The notes beneath the pieces were generated by a model. It was not told the DNA's origin. It saw nothing but the letters and a program-made list of their open reading frames with translations, and did no database searches. A stretch of DNA of 64,000 bases from Xenosphaeropsis pyriputrescens. Taxonomy: Eukaryota > Ascomycota > Leotiomycetes > Phacidiales > Phacidiaceae. The stretch covers positions 39,341 through 103,340 of the forward strand of contig JAGKQE010000097.1 of the NCBI GenBank assembly GCA_022609375.1, read 5' to 3'. The position numbers and the translations under genes were made by a program. This document shows positions 34,817-47,678 of this stretch, one piece after another; within the stretch, counting starts at the first letter, position 1, and each line of letters starts with the position of its first letter.

Positions 34817-37800
34817 TCCTCAGAGATGGAAGCTCGAGAGTACTACTTACGCTATTCATAATTTCAAGAGTTGGAGAGATCTGACGAGCTGGAAGATGTG
34901 CAGTGAGGATGCATCTCACACAGCAACCGACATTGGCTGAATCAACCAGACATTTTCTTTCCTATTTGCTTATTATTCGTCAAAGCTGCAATTCCAATGC
35001 AGCTTACTGTGCATGATCAGAAGATATCTATTGAACTCTGTACACGTCTATGAAATACAGTCTCATGGTGATAGTCATAGCTCATCACTGTGTACGAGGT
35101 CATCGCAAAATCACCGACACTCCCCATATCTCGATGGGGACTTGACTGTACTTGGCAAGCATGTTGAGAACCCCAATCATTATCCCGGCTGCATTTGTAG
35201 ATGCCCGGTGGGATGGGAGGTCAATGAATCAACTGTGGTGAGTTGAGGGAACGAGAAATATCAAACATTTTGTATTCATGTAAGAATACCTGTTCTTACT
35301 CTCTATTCTTTACCTTGTGTCTTGCATATATTAATCTGAATATAGATATGTCTATATTCGTACACAAACATGAAGATGTAGCCAACAGCCAACAGCCAAC
35401 TGACAGACTAAGATGAAGCGATTGATAACAAAACATCATTTCCACTCATTTCTCGAGTCTACAGTACCAACTTCACCGACCCTTATCATCCAAATCCACA
35501 TTCTCTTCATGCGAAATCCCTCATGAAGAAACGTTTGTTATAAAGCTTCAATTCCAACAGTTTCATCTCAATCGAATCCCAAGATATTACAAGTGGAGAT
35601 CATTAGCCCTCGCCTTACGGAGCACGATACCAAACAAAGCTCGCCCCATTAGTGTCAGTAACAGTACCAGTACCTCGTCGCCTCCACCATAACGTCCACT
35701 ACTGGACTTGTATGCTTGCGTTGACCATTAACATGCACATCTCCCGCGGACCAAGGATCAAAGCAAAGCGAGCCGACGCCGTTGTCTCCCTCTTGGGAAA
35801 GAAGAAAGGGAAAAAAAAAAAGAGAAATCAAGTCTAAGATGATACCCAACGGGGTCATCTCCATTGAAACTATATCCGTTGAAGCCATCAGATGAACTCA
35901 TCTCCCCTCGGACCGTCTTCTGTCATACATACGCACTAATATAGCGGCCGAGGGAACTCCCCGAATGTGCTCGCAGCACAGCTACAGCGTCGACGTGGCA
36001 TTGCTGTGCAGGTGCAGGTGCATCTCATCAATTCAGTCAATCTCATGGAACCACTATGGCTATTTCGCGCACGCTGTAAGTACAAGTAGTTGTAGGACTC
36101 GCCCTCAGCTCTGGCTGCGGTACTGTGACCTGTGTATGTGTGTATGGCAGACATCCATGGCGGCGTCAGACTGCGCCGCAGAATACCCCCCTTGGATTGG
36201 AACTCGGGTGCTTGTGGGATACATATCGTGTGCAACATGACGCATGGAGATCTCCTTTGGGTTTTGTGGACGGGGATGGCTTCGCTCTGCTTGCTCGGCT
36301 GCCCCTCGATGGACAACCTCGACTCGACTGCTCTGCTTATTCGTTATCGCACGAATGATATTAACGAATGCGAATTACTGTCGATTGGGAGGAAGATGCG
36401 CGGGGCTGATCGCGGCGCGGATGTTGGGGTGAGCTGATGTCTGATGGTATTATGTAGGTAGAGTATAGAGTAGAATATAGAGTAATACGCAGGACTTACT
36501 ACGTACGGCTTACTCTGTATTTGTACTGTGAATACAGACGCCTTGTACAATTCGACCTTTGTAGTTGTCTTGTGCTACTAGGTGGGTGAGTCAAAGATAA
36601 AAAGAGGCTGTGATGGGAGAATGATAGGTATTATATGAAGACAAGGTATATATGGATTGCTTGAATGTCTGCCGAGGTATACTTGGTTGAAGAGTTAAAA
36701 GCTGTGATCTATGATGAATGTACAGTACATATGTATACTTTATTACTTGGTAGAGCTGTACATACACGTCAGGTAGAGTAGAGTAGAGTATCGAATATAA
36801 ATAACTACCCAATTACTACGCAGATGAAAAATAAAGATAATTAAGTGATAAAGGAGTAAAATAATAACAAAAAACAAAAGACAGAGGGGTCCAATATATA
36901 CTCCTCTCCTTCTCATCTCCCTCACCCTCAACAAGCAACACCAAGATCAAGTTGATACAATCCAACTCCACTTCCTTCAACACGGGCTGAACTCTCACAA
37001 CTCTCACGGACAATAAGTTGGTAATCGCTCAGGTACATACAAATATCCACAAGCACAAGCATCGCACGTACGCACGCACTCCAGAGTTGGGAGAGGAGAG
37101 CATCGGATCCACATGGGATTCAAGACATCAACCCGAACTTCCTCACCCATGTCGTCGACGCCTTGTGCTTCTTGGTAAGTATTTATGTACCTATTAATTA
37201 AGTATTGAGTTCAAGTTCAAGTTCAAGTACTTGTACATACTTGTATGCACTTGATGCTATATCTGTCCATTATCGACAGATCTATGCCTTGAGTGGGTAC
37301 TCGTACATATACAATACATTTACAATACATATATCCATATATATATACGCACATACACTTATCCATTTACATCCATATACATACACATTCTCCCCACTGA
37401 TCGATTTGGTCGATCTTATTCAAGAGTCCCCTGCCTTTACTACTCATCTTCTAGTCTTGCCTGTCATTGTCATTGTCATCATTACCCTCATCTGTTTTCT
37501 TCTTCCTTCATGAGAATCTAGCCGTCCATTACTTGTTATCTTTACCAAGTCTTGGTGTATCTATATCTACAACTACAACTACATACATCTACTACGTACA
37601 ATTCAACACAGAGTATCAATATCCTAATCCATCCATCGATGGATATACCTCCAACATATCAACAACAACCTACTTAAATCTACCTAGTTACTCGAATCTA
37701 CCTACTCTACTTGACCATCAGACGATACACCACCACTTACTTATCTCTTCAATCGCTTATATTACCTTCCTTTTCATTACAACGCCCACTTCTCTCTCTC

Positions 37801-38319
37801 GATCTCTATCTCTCTCTACCTCTCCCTCTCTCTCTCCCTCATCATCTTCTATACACAGCAACATCAATCAACCATCATCACATCACGTATGCAGGATTGG
37901 AGTTTACATAAATAATCCTCCAAGACCTTATCGACGACCCTTTTCAAAATAATTCAAGAAGAATTTCATCACCAGATGCCCCATCTATTGAAGAATTAAT
38001 CAACAACAACCAAATTCACTCGTTGACCCGCTTCCACCAGTCGCATCCCAACGTCATAACCAGCAACAAGGGATTTTGTAATTATTATCGCCAACCAGGT
38101 CGCTTTGCACGACCAAACATCGACGTCGCAAACTCAACAAACATCGGATATGACACTGAATACTCAATATCTTCGACACAACATCAAAAGTCCGGATAGG
38201 GCCTCTCAATTGTCTTCATTATCGTCATCTTGACTCCCAATCACCTGTTCATAACTTCTGGAAGAAGTCTCTAGATTCTCCTCGCTCGTCCTTCGGGACG
38301 AGCTTGGTTCGATCTGATC

Positions 38320-39897
38320 ATGGGGATCTATTCCTCTCCTCCGCCAGCGAGGGAATTCTATCGTGATAAACCCACGTTGTTGGTTTCGTGGTGGTGCACC
38401 ATCTTCGCCGCTGTCATCATCCTCTTTCGCGTCTGCGGACGCATGATTCGCACCGAGAAATTATTCAAAGAGGACAAACTCGCTCTTGCTTGCTTGATAC
38501 CGCTGTTTGCACGCATGGCCTGTCTGCATGTCGTTCTGCTCTGGGGCACGAACAATGCTGAGCTGGAAGGCTTGTCGGATCGTGATATCTGGAGGAGAGA
38601 GATTGGCAGTAGACTTGTCTTGCTGACAAGGATATTCTATCCTGCGACGTGAGTAAAATCCAATGTTTGAGGGATTGGGGATTCCTATATTGTCTAAGGA
38701 AACTGATTAGTTCGTAGTCTCTGGGCTCTCAAGTACACCATGACGGAATTCTTCAAGCGTCTGATCCTGCAGATTTGGAGGCGTTCTTATGAGCTCACCC
38801 TTCAATGTATTCGCTGGTTTCTACTCATCACTTTTGTCGCCGTCATCATCGCGGATCTTGCAGAGTGCACCCCAACGCAACACTACTGGCGAGTTCGACC
38901 TGATCCGGGACCTCAATGTCGACAGGGCTATGCATGGCTTCTTACCATGGGCGCCTCGAACGTGATCACTGACCTCTTGCTCATCCTCTTCCCTATCCCC
39001 ATCATTTTGAGCAGCAGAATGCCAATCAAACGCAAGTTCCAGCTCGTTTTTCTCTTCTCAACGTCCGCGGCACCCATTGCAGTAATGCTCTATCAAATTC
39101 CCCAGATCATCACACATCAAGGCCTTCAACAGCGACGAAGTCTCTGGGCATCCGTCGAGATCCTGTTCGCCACAGCTGTGGCCAATGCACTCACACTCGG
39201 CTCCTTCATCCGTGACCGTGGCGTGAAGAAAGTCCGTTGGAGGTACGGTTCCCAAGCAGACAGCATCGAGCGCGAGGCCTCACGACGAGGAACAGTCATC
39301 CAGCACTGGGGCAGCGACGAGGACCTCGTCCGCGACATGGGCATCCCAGTCGACCCAGAGTTTCGCGGTGGAAACCACCCCAACCTCCCACGGCCCGCGC
39401 CCATGGCCGTGGCAGGCAACGCCCCAGTATCCCCCACGGCTCTGAACCGCAACTGGCAGTTCCCAACACCAACAGGCAATGCCGACAGCGACGACTCGGA
39501 CCCCGACCCCGACCTCGTGAAAGTCCCGGAGGCATCCCACTCCCCCGGCGACGTAACGCTCGTCCCCCCCCACACAGTCTCCTTTTTCGACGTTGGCGGC
39601 CTCCTCAACGACTCCGATTCCGACCCCCGCTCTCACAGCCTTAACACCCTCACCTCGCACGCCAGTGCCTCCGGCACCGCCACCGGCACTGCCGCCCTCG
39701 ACTTCGCCGCCCCTGACGTCCGCGAGCACCGTGGCAGTGCCGTGCTCCTGCGCGATCTCGCTGCCATCCTGACTCCGCCGCTCTCGTCGCCTCCGCTCCT
39801 CCTTCGCTCCAGCTCGCAGCCTGTGCGCTCGCCGCCTACGAGAAGGCCCGGCGCTACGACGTTGTATGATGTTGGGGGACTTTTGGGGTCGCGTTGA
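38320..39897 (+). CDS. Rhodopsin-fold integral membrane protein (PTH11/SAT4-like) with long polar tail
   Basis: Exon 1 (38320-38648) and exon 2 (38718-39897) give 502 residues. The exon junction joins RIFYPAT to LWALKYTMTEFFKRLIL. Several hydrophobic segments are seen in the first 290 residues, for example WWCTIFAAVIILFRVCGR and WFLLITFVAVIIADLAEC. The text CTPTQHYWRVRPDPGPQCRQ, then NVITDLLLILFPIPII, matches fungal integral membrane proteins of the PTH11-like/rhodopsin-domain group, proposed receptors or sensors at the plasma membrane. The tail (residues about 300-502) is rich in Ser, Asp, Pro and Arg and twice carries the motif FDVGGLL or YDVGGLL (near residues 395 and 495), which may be a binding site. 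The gene is intact and unusually GC-rich at its 3' end. Confidence 0.82.
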
Positions 39898-41913
39898 TGG
39901 GTATGGTGGACTATGAAAATCTCAGTCTTTCTTCTTTTTCTCTTGGATTCTCCTTAGTTAGTTCTCGTTTCGTGCGGTTCAGCGGGTGGGTGGATGGACT
40001 ACTGATTTTTTTTTTTTGACTGGGTTGGGTGTGTGAATGGTTGGGTTCTGGGCATTTGAGCGTGGCGTTTGGGATGATACCCTCACCTGTTTTTCGATTT
40101 TGGGGGATGGATATCGTGAGTGAGCTTTTGATTTTCTTGATGGGTAGAAGGGTTAGGGATGGATGATAGTCTCAAGAGTGCAATTCACGATGCATTCCCC
40201 TTTTCTGTCAAGAGTACACCGTCTCACTCTTTTTGTGAAGCCCCTACCTACGCAAGCAAGTAATTGGAATCAAAGTGAGAATTAACCCTACGGAAGAAAA
40301 CATCCCGAATCTCGGATCTGAGGTTCGGGATTTACCAGATGGATATTAGCAGTGTGACTCTAGCTTTCATGAACACTGTAGATCACCTAGATATCTTGAA
40401 AGCAACACACCCCATCATCCAAAGCCCTTTTGAATGTGAAATCAAACCATTAGAACGGGAAATCCAACAAGGTACCTACAAAATAAAGTTATACTTAGAC
40501 CCACCCCCTATTTGTCTTAGTGGCTATACCAAGCATTCACTATATAAAGAAACAAGTGCACCTTTAAAAGTATAGCAATAGCTACCTCTTTGTAACTATC
40601 CTTGTAGGATTTAGAATATATAGCCTATTATAACTTACAAGTATCTAAAGCTTAGGTTTGTACCTTGAATATCACTAAGAGAGCTATAAGAAAGCTAGAC
40701 CTCTCTAGAATACTATACAATTTCTAGCCTTATTATGCTTGCAAAGGTATACTAATGTACTCAAATAGCCTTGGATAAATTATTCCTTGGGTTTTACTAT
40801 TGGCTATAGCTTGCTATCCAGTTTTCAAGTTTCTGCATCGAACCTATAGGTCTTGAGATATAAGCGGTTCTTGAAATACCCAAGATCTAGCGAGTTACTA
40901 TTGCTACAACTCCCTTTTTAAAGACTCTAAGCGCTTTTCGACCTTTTAACTACTTAGGGAAAATATAGAAAAAATACTTCAATAAGAATCAAAACTTGTG
41001 TTTTGATCATAGAGCATATAACATATAAACTAACTTGTTATACGTCTTAGAGGAGAAGAACAATTACATCTATAGTTGTTTTGGTTAGGCCTAATAAAAT
41101 AGCTGCAAATATTTATTCTTTTCTCTTGTATTGCACAAGTCTGCACTGTTTACTTAGCTTTATATCTTTGCTAGTCTCTGCGGATAGGCCAGGATAGATA
41201 TATATAACTTCAGAGAACTGATATAATAGTGACTTGTTCAAAAAAGGTATATCAATCAATATAATAGAGGTAGGTTAATATATAGATAAAATGTTTGCTA
41301 TTGGGATTAGCTCTATAATATCTATTCTAAAAGAGATGTATAGATACCTAGAGAATGCACTTGGGTAGTAGATTTAACTGCTCTTATGATTTAAGATTGA
41401 AAAATAACAAAGACATGGAAACTTCGAACACCGCTAACATTAGTGCTATAGGTGCTTGAAATAACGTATAAGGACTTCCAGAATTGATAATCTTTGAGGG
41501 AAAATGTAAGAACCTTAGATAGCGCCATTAACCAAAGATGTCTGCGTACAATCCATGTTATAATAAATAGGGTTTTTTTTTATCAGGTTTTGATTTCAAA
41601 AGGTCAAGAAAAATCTTCTTCCCATGCGTTTTCATTTCGGCTCCTACACTTGAAGTAGAGTCTAACATTTTTGGGTGTCTACATAAGAAATCTTCAGATG
41701 CTATGCCATATTACTCCACAACTGCCACCGCTAGCCCTATAAACTTCCTCAAAATTAGAAAAGCCTTTACCCCATTCACTCTATGAATATCGACATCAAT
41801 AGTTACTTTGGGGCAGCTCGTATGCCAAAATGACTTTGTGAACATAAGTAGGTGCAGAAGCTTTGATTACAACTTACAATACCGAGAGTACAAGGTAGTT
41901 GTTCTCAAGTCAG
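39898..41913. other. 2-kb AT-rich, gene-poor region
   Basis: From about 40580 to 41870 the sequence is rich in TA and ATA steps, with scattered short frames and no protein-like text. It is probably a decayed mobile element or RIP-affected relic, but no terminal repeats or transposase motif were found. Confidence 0.55.
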
Positions 41914-42971
41914 AATGCAGTCGTACGGATGGAACAATGTTATGTTCTTCGTTTCTTCAATCAAGCCCCAAAAGCTGAGGTTGTAGCTGTCAGCACGCCA
42001 GATCAATCCGAAATAGCTTGGGCCAGAGTAAATCTTGAGCCTTAAGGTGTCGCCATTTATATCGATTATGATAGGATGTTGAAGTACGAGGTTCTTCGAC
42101 CTCTTGTAATAGCCAGCGTGACAACAGTACATGCAGAGCAAGCACCAAGGCCATTGCTATTGAAAAGCATGTATTATGGGAGGAACCACTTAGCATCAAC
42201 GTTGAAGTTGTAGGTGTACTTTCATCTTGAAGCATGGTATTCATTCCTGACTCTTCTCTTAGTCCCCAACCGTCGTGGATGCTGCAAAGAAGGAGCCTCA
42301 TCTCAAGGTTATGTGTGGCTTCGCACGCCGTTTTGACGACAGTTACTGTAACGCATACAGCCGAATATCGGAAGGTAATATCGGAAGGCAATTTATCTTC
42401 CGCTTGCAGATGTATGACAAGCCCGACCCATCAGGATCCTTCGTAGTATATAGGGAGTTCTCCGGCGAAATTTTCGTTGACTGTTCGATCCATGACATCG
42501 ATCTTGCATTGTGTTCTTTGGCCAAGACTCGATGGTAAAATCGGTGGTAAGCACAACGACCGTGATAGTGCTGTAGGCATTGTGGAGTTATATGGTGGCA
42601 AGACTGCTTACCTGTATGCCAGTCAAGTGATACCCGCCGGTTAGGACGACTCTACTGAGATCATTGAAACTGAAGGCAAGCTACAGGTAAATGCGCAGCT
42701 CATAAGCAACCTGGTCACTAGCTATGATCCAACTGGCTTCATGCGTGAGATTCCTCCGCATTATTATGGACGTTTGAAGAAAGCTTTTTTCATCGAGGAT
42801 AACAAGTTTACGGCGGCTTGCTTGGATAATACGAAGCTCCCTTTGAAGCTGACGGGAGCCGTGCAAGCGGCCAAGATTGGTTGTGCATTGCAAGAGAGCT
42901 TGAGCTCCGGAAAGAAGATTTGGTCTGATGAGACTGGACGACGAGTTGAGAAGGCGCAGTTATGGATCTAG
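41914..42971 (+). pseudogene. Gfo/Idh/MocA oxidoreductase (inositol dehydrogenase-like) fossil
   Basis: Protein text follows the family in order, but the frame changes. RMEQCYVLRFFNQAPKAEVV and VSTPDQSEIAWARVNLEP are stopped by TAA at 42043-42045; YDRMLKYEVLRPLVIASVT and TVHAEQA follow in the same frame, then a shift near 42145 gives KAIAIEKHVLWEEPLSINVE. An apparent intron (GTAGGT donor, CTGAC branch, TAG near 42260) joins VVDAAKKEPHLKVMCGFARR, then VVYREFSGEIFVDCSIHDID. Another shift near 42530 leads to KHNDRDSAVGIVELYGGKTA, and TAG at 42642-42644 cuts it before DDSTEIIETEGKLQ. It ends at TAG 42969-42971. The glycine-rich NAD motif at the start is not recovered. Related enzymes act on myo-inositol and similar polyols. 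Confidence 0.72.
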
Positions 42972-44636
42972 ATTATGGTCAGAGATAGGACAGTGAATTG
43001 GAAATAGCAGCTGACAATTTGGATCCTTCCTGAATGAAAGAATTCACCATACAAGTTAAGAAACCTGATCAGATACCTGAGATTTGGCTCATTGAAAACG
43101 TGGTGTAAATATCATAGCCAATACCAAACAATTAATAAATTTTCCACTGCTTAGGTATGATTTTGACACAAATACAGGACTTGAAATATCACAGAACAAC
43201 GCAAGCTTCGAAAATCTTGTGTTTCCGTAAGGTTGAAGACGGCAGCCATTCGGATAATTCGTACTTCGAGGCAGGATGTTATCACTTGAGTTGTTCGAGC
43301 TTGGATCTTTGATCAGTTGACGCTCCGATTGGATTCAAACCAAGACATTGGATCACAGGTCTGATGGTCGTGCTACTTACATCTTTTTATCAGCGCATGC
43401 TATTTAGTCGACTTGTTGAGAGAGAAATAAGAGACTATACATTCAAACATTCAGACTTTCTCTCTGGAATGCTATTGAGCATACCTTACCTTTTCCACCA
43501 CACTGAGACATATCAATGCCTTCTGCTCTTTGGAAGCGGAAGTTCGCTGAATACGATGAATGAGAGGAAAGACATCGATTTGTGATAATACTCAACAGGC
43601 GAGAGAGAGAGATGGTTTCTATTACGTTTTTGATTTCGGACGATCTTTTCATGCTGATGGATATTAGTGTAGAAGAGTGTAAAGGGTTTCATTTTTTGCT
43701 TTCCATGCTGTCTCTGCAGCGTATGCTTTGTGGAGTATTGTGTCGTGAGAGGGACTCCGGAGTTGCTTTGCGATAAGCAGAAATGCAAGAGAACCCACTC
43801 ATTGCCATCTTCACATAAATTGAAGCAAATATCAACTGCAAACAATCTCAACCAACCTCGCATCACTAGTGGAATCTCGCATACTATCTTCGGGATGCAT
43901 ATTGAATGATTGATACGGCGTAAATGCTGTTCATAATCACCCGATCCGCCGCATCTCGTATCTCTCCTCTCGGAGGAGGACTCCCTCGCCGGCGGACATG
44001 GGAATATGGAATATGTGGGGAAATCCCACGTCCCAAATCCCAACCTGTAAGGTACAGCCGAAGCACCGTTGCGCCACGGCCAAAGGACAATCCCATTCTC
44101 CAATTATCGCATGGCGGAATGAAGCTGTAAACAGGCAAAAGAGGTGCAATTAGCTTGGATGATGTGATTGAAGGTTGATGTACAGCATTGACCTACAGAA
44201 TCCGAATAAAAGGCTGCCCGTCGCCAACGGTCGAGTTGGATGAAGCCTCTGAACATACATCCCATTCCAAGCCGTTGTTGATATCGCGCGCATCCGTCGA
44301 TATTGGGCTTCGTGCCCCATGCAACTTCGGACGAACTTAACCGCTATCTTATGATGACCATAGTCGCGGACGCGGACGCGGAAGGCGATAAGCAAATGTC
44401 TCCTATCTCCCTTGTAGCTTCGTCGTCGGCCACTCCCACTCAAGATGATAGACATTTTGTACATGGGGTTAGGTAACCGGCACCGATCAAATATGATAAC
44501 AGCAAAAAGGTAGAATGGAGAGCAATTGAGCCCCTGGGCTGCTCGAATACTCTGATTCTTCATAAATACGCGTTGGGTCTCTTTCAATCCGGTCACTGCA
44601 TCCCCGTTCAAGCCGTTCTACAGACATAATTTCGAT
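42972..44636. other. Intergenic region upstream of gamma-glutamyltransferase
   Basis: No supported gene. Several frames on either strand are open for 60-190 codons, but none shows conserved or compositional signs of coding. The last 300 bases are the probable promoter of the downstream gene. Confidence 0.5.
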
Positions 44637-46452
44637 ATGTTGGGAAGTCTCCTCAAGGTCGCCGCTGGGCTCAGCATCCTTAGCTCCTCTACTGTTTTTG
44701 CTTCGCCAATTGCAAAGAATGGGACTACTATCGGAGCCAACAAGCATGGAGCTGTAGCTTGCGAGAGTGAAGTCTGTACATCGATTGGTATCGACATTCT
44801 CGAAGAAGGTGGTAATGCAGCAGACGCCGTGAGTTCTATCTACTTGGAAACCTCTACAAAATATTAATGCCGTACAGTTGGTGGCTACTCAACTATGTGT
44901 GGGCGTAATTGGAATGTACCACTCAGGGTAAGCTTTTCGGACAAAAGGCGTTCAAACAAACAACGGTTGACATTGAAATAGTATCGGAGGTGGCGGCTTC
45001 ATGTTGGTTCGTAGTGGCAATGGCTCATATGAGTTTATTGATTTCCGCGAGACCGCTCCGGGGGCAGCCTCCGAGACGATGTATAACAACGACACCGATC
45101 TCAGTCTTTACGGAGGACTTGCGAGTGGTGTGCCAGGAGAGCTACGAGGACTCGAACATTTACACAAGAACTACGGTTCATTGCCATGGAAGACACTTGT
45201 AACGCCCGCAGTCAATGTTGCTCGATACGGTTTCAATGTCACTGCCGATACTGTCAGATATATGGCTTCGAGCGCCGACTTCTTGGTCGGAGAAGAGACT
45301 TGGGCAATTGATTTTGCTCCAAACGGTACACTCCTTGGACTTGGCGATACCATGACACGAAAGCGATACGCCAACACCCTTGAATCGATCGCCGAATATG
45401 GTGTGGATGTCTTCTATCAGGGTGCCTTGGCTAATGCTACCATCACTGCACTCCAGGCCGACGGGGGAATCATGACTCTCGAGGACTTGGCCAACTACTC
45501 GATTGTTACTCGTGAACCCTCTTACATTGAGTACCGTGGTTTCAAGATCAGAAGTGGATCCTCACCTTCCAGTGGAGCTGTAGTCCTCTCGACACTCAAA
45601 ACTATTGAAGGATACGATATGTCAACTCCAAGTGTTCTCAATGAGTCCACCTTCTACCTCAACGAAGCCATGCGATTCGCCTATGGCCAGCGTACATTGC
45701 TCGGAGATGCTAGCTTCCTGCCCAACATGACCGAATATCAAAAAGAGATGCTGAGTGAAGCCAACGCTGAAGATATCAGAAGCAAGATCAACCCAGATCA
45801 CACGCTCAACTCTTCTTCTTACGATCCATCCAATTTGGCCATCCTGTCTGATAGCGGCACTTCGGCGGCTGTCAGTGCTGACTCTTCTGGCTTGACGATT
45901 GCTATCACATCTACTATCAACACCTACTTCGGCTCTCAAGTGATGATCCCTGAAACTGGTGTTATCATGAACAACGAAATGAACGACTTCAGCATTCCAG
46001 GTAGCACCAACGCCTTTGGTTATGTTGCATCTTCCGCCAACTACATCAAACCTGGCAAGCGCCCTCTCTCATCCATCTCCCCAAGCATTGTCGAATACCC
46101 AGATGGATCCGTATACATCTCACACGCCAGTGCTGGTGGATCTCGTATCATCACTGAGATCATTCAACATCTCTGGCACGTACTCGACCAGAACATGACA
46201 TCTGCTGAAGCTCTTGCATCCCCACGCCTTCACGATCAACTGTCACCAAACTACTGTAGTTTTGAATATGGAAACGACCAGATCCAGGGTTACAGCAATG
46301 AAACAACGGCGTTCTTGGCTAGTAAGGGCGTCAACATTACCTTTGTTGCTCCAGGATCGACTACCGCTCAAGGACTCAGACGTTTCCCCAATGGCACTTT
46401 CGAGGCTGCTAGTGAGCCAAGACAGTTGAATAGTGGTGCAGCTGTGTTGTAA
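44637..46452 (+). CDS. ggt: Gamma-glutamyltransferase (secreted or vacuolar)
   Basis: Three exons (44637-44828, 44878-44927, 44982-46452) give 570 residues. An N-terminal hydrophobic signal (LLKVAAGLSILSSSTVFA) with a likely cut after FASP, then HGAVACESEVCTSIGIDIL and GGNAADA, IGGGGFMLVR and FRETAPGAA. The processing and nucleophile site is SGTSAAVSAD, where Thr at the start of the small subunit carries out both self-cleavage and transfer. C-terminal motifs PGKRPLSSISPSIV and the long GGSRI loop agree with the family. It breaks the gamma-glutamyl bond of glutathione and transfers the glutamyl group to amino acids or water. The Ala-Ala after GTS replaces the usual His, a variation seen among fungal members; otherwise no damage. 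Confidence 0.93.
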
Positions 46453-47678
46453 TAAATCAGATTGGTCGTTGTACATAGTTTAATTATCGAAGGAAAAATG
46501 GGGTGTTAAAAAATGTACTATCAGTTTTCTTGTTGGAATCCCATCCAATTAAAGTATCGAGAGAAATAGGAGAAAAAGAACGAACTGTCTTTGTGTCCTG
46601 CTCGACGCAGATTGATACCAGTACTAAGGTCAGCGATTCCAGCGTCCGTGATAATGACTTCGATTGCGCAAGTAAATTGCCGGTATCTTACAGTCAAGTC
46701 GATTACGCGGCTGTGACTTTCTTTCCTTTACATATAGGAATGGTGACAGATACAGTGGTGATGCGGAAGTTTGAATCAATTTGCCCAAAACCACCAAAGG
46801 CTATAATTTTATTTTGATCATTACCCTGGATTCTAGGCTATCGAATTGATAAGAAAGAGCTCCATGTAATCTGTTTAGGAAGAAGATTATTATAAACACT
46901 ATTTCTACGCACGTTTGAGACTTATTTATACCTCTGGTAGTATTTATAGATATATAAAGACCAAGGGAAAAACTATTACACTTTAATCCTCTATTAATTA
47001 CTTTGAAACTAAGATAGGTTGATAAGAATTGGTGTATTTATAATTTTTAGAAGTCTTCTTATACTATCTATAGAACATAAATAATTCTTAATGGCGTTGT
47101 AAATGTATTACCAATATAAAATAAGACTTTATTTTCACCTCTGTTTTAGATAATTCAAACTTTCCCAAAAGGACTATAAACGACACTGAATTTAGCCTTC
47201 GCTTTCAAATTTATGACCACCGATATGTTAGTTACCAATCTTATTTAAGCACAGCACATATCATCCCATGATTCCCCAAGAAGCTTGGCTGAAAAGAAGG
47301 CCGTTGAATTATCTTCGCAGGGTGATAAATATTGGAATGGGAGAGGCAGGCGGAGAAAGGTCTGAGTTCAACCGCAAACACGCGAACACGAGGGAGGAAG
47401 GTCGCTGTTCAACCGTAAGCACGTGAACACGGCGGATGAATATGCACGATTTGAGGAACGTCTGTTGACATACGATTTATTGAGACGGAGTTGCGGCGGT
47501 CGAATTGCAAATGCTTTCTACAAAAAAATATAGAGTCTTTCACAATGACTGTAAAGTCTCGCTACAGCTCTGATTTGAGATTCCTGCTTTCGCGCGTCTT
47601 CAGATACGTCTCCTCTGAAAGACATCAGAATCTCATTGCAAAATCACACAGTCTTGACACAGCATTTCTCATAGCAGC
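46453..47678. other. Intergenic region holding a MITE copy
   Basis: Apart from the MITE at 46753-47176, the sequence is 3' flank of the transferase gene and about 500 bases of upstream DNA of the MFS remnant. No gene seen. Confidence 0.5.
46753..47176. mobile_element. Tc1/mariner-type MITE, copy A
   Basis: About 424 bases, aligned over its full length with a second copy at 50132-50553. The left end is CAGTGGTGATGCGGAAGTTT after a TA; the right end is complementary to it with changes (the last base pair is mutated, so ACTA instead of ACTG) before TA. It has no coding capacity. Mobility would require a transposase elsewhere. Confidence 0.85.

Larger units (their letters stand above)
32928..38319. 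other. 5.4-kb gene-poor region with microsatellites and a pyrimidine-rich leader
   Basis: No frame here shows conserved protein text. The left part (33300-34100) is G/A-rich with tandem repeats; 34600-36500 is mixed sequence; 36700-37950 is AT- and then CT-rich, with many TACATA and TCTCTC tracts. The last kilobase is probably the promoter and long 5' leader of the membrane protein at 38320. Confidence 0.5.

Noticed and set aside
37205..37952. Several overlapping plus-strand frames of 60-160 codons
   Set aside because: They consist of Ser/Tyr/Thr/Leu from CT- and TA-rich DNA and look like an untranslated leader.
40339..41870. Transposase or reverse transcriptase in the AT-rich block
   Set aside because: No catalytic motif, terminal repeat or long frame could be read on either strand, so only a general relic call is made.
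43513..44603. Minus-strand frames between the inositol dehydrogenase fossil and GGT
   Set aside because: No frame shows conserved text or continues past a plausible splice site; they are chance frames.
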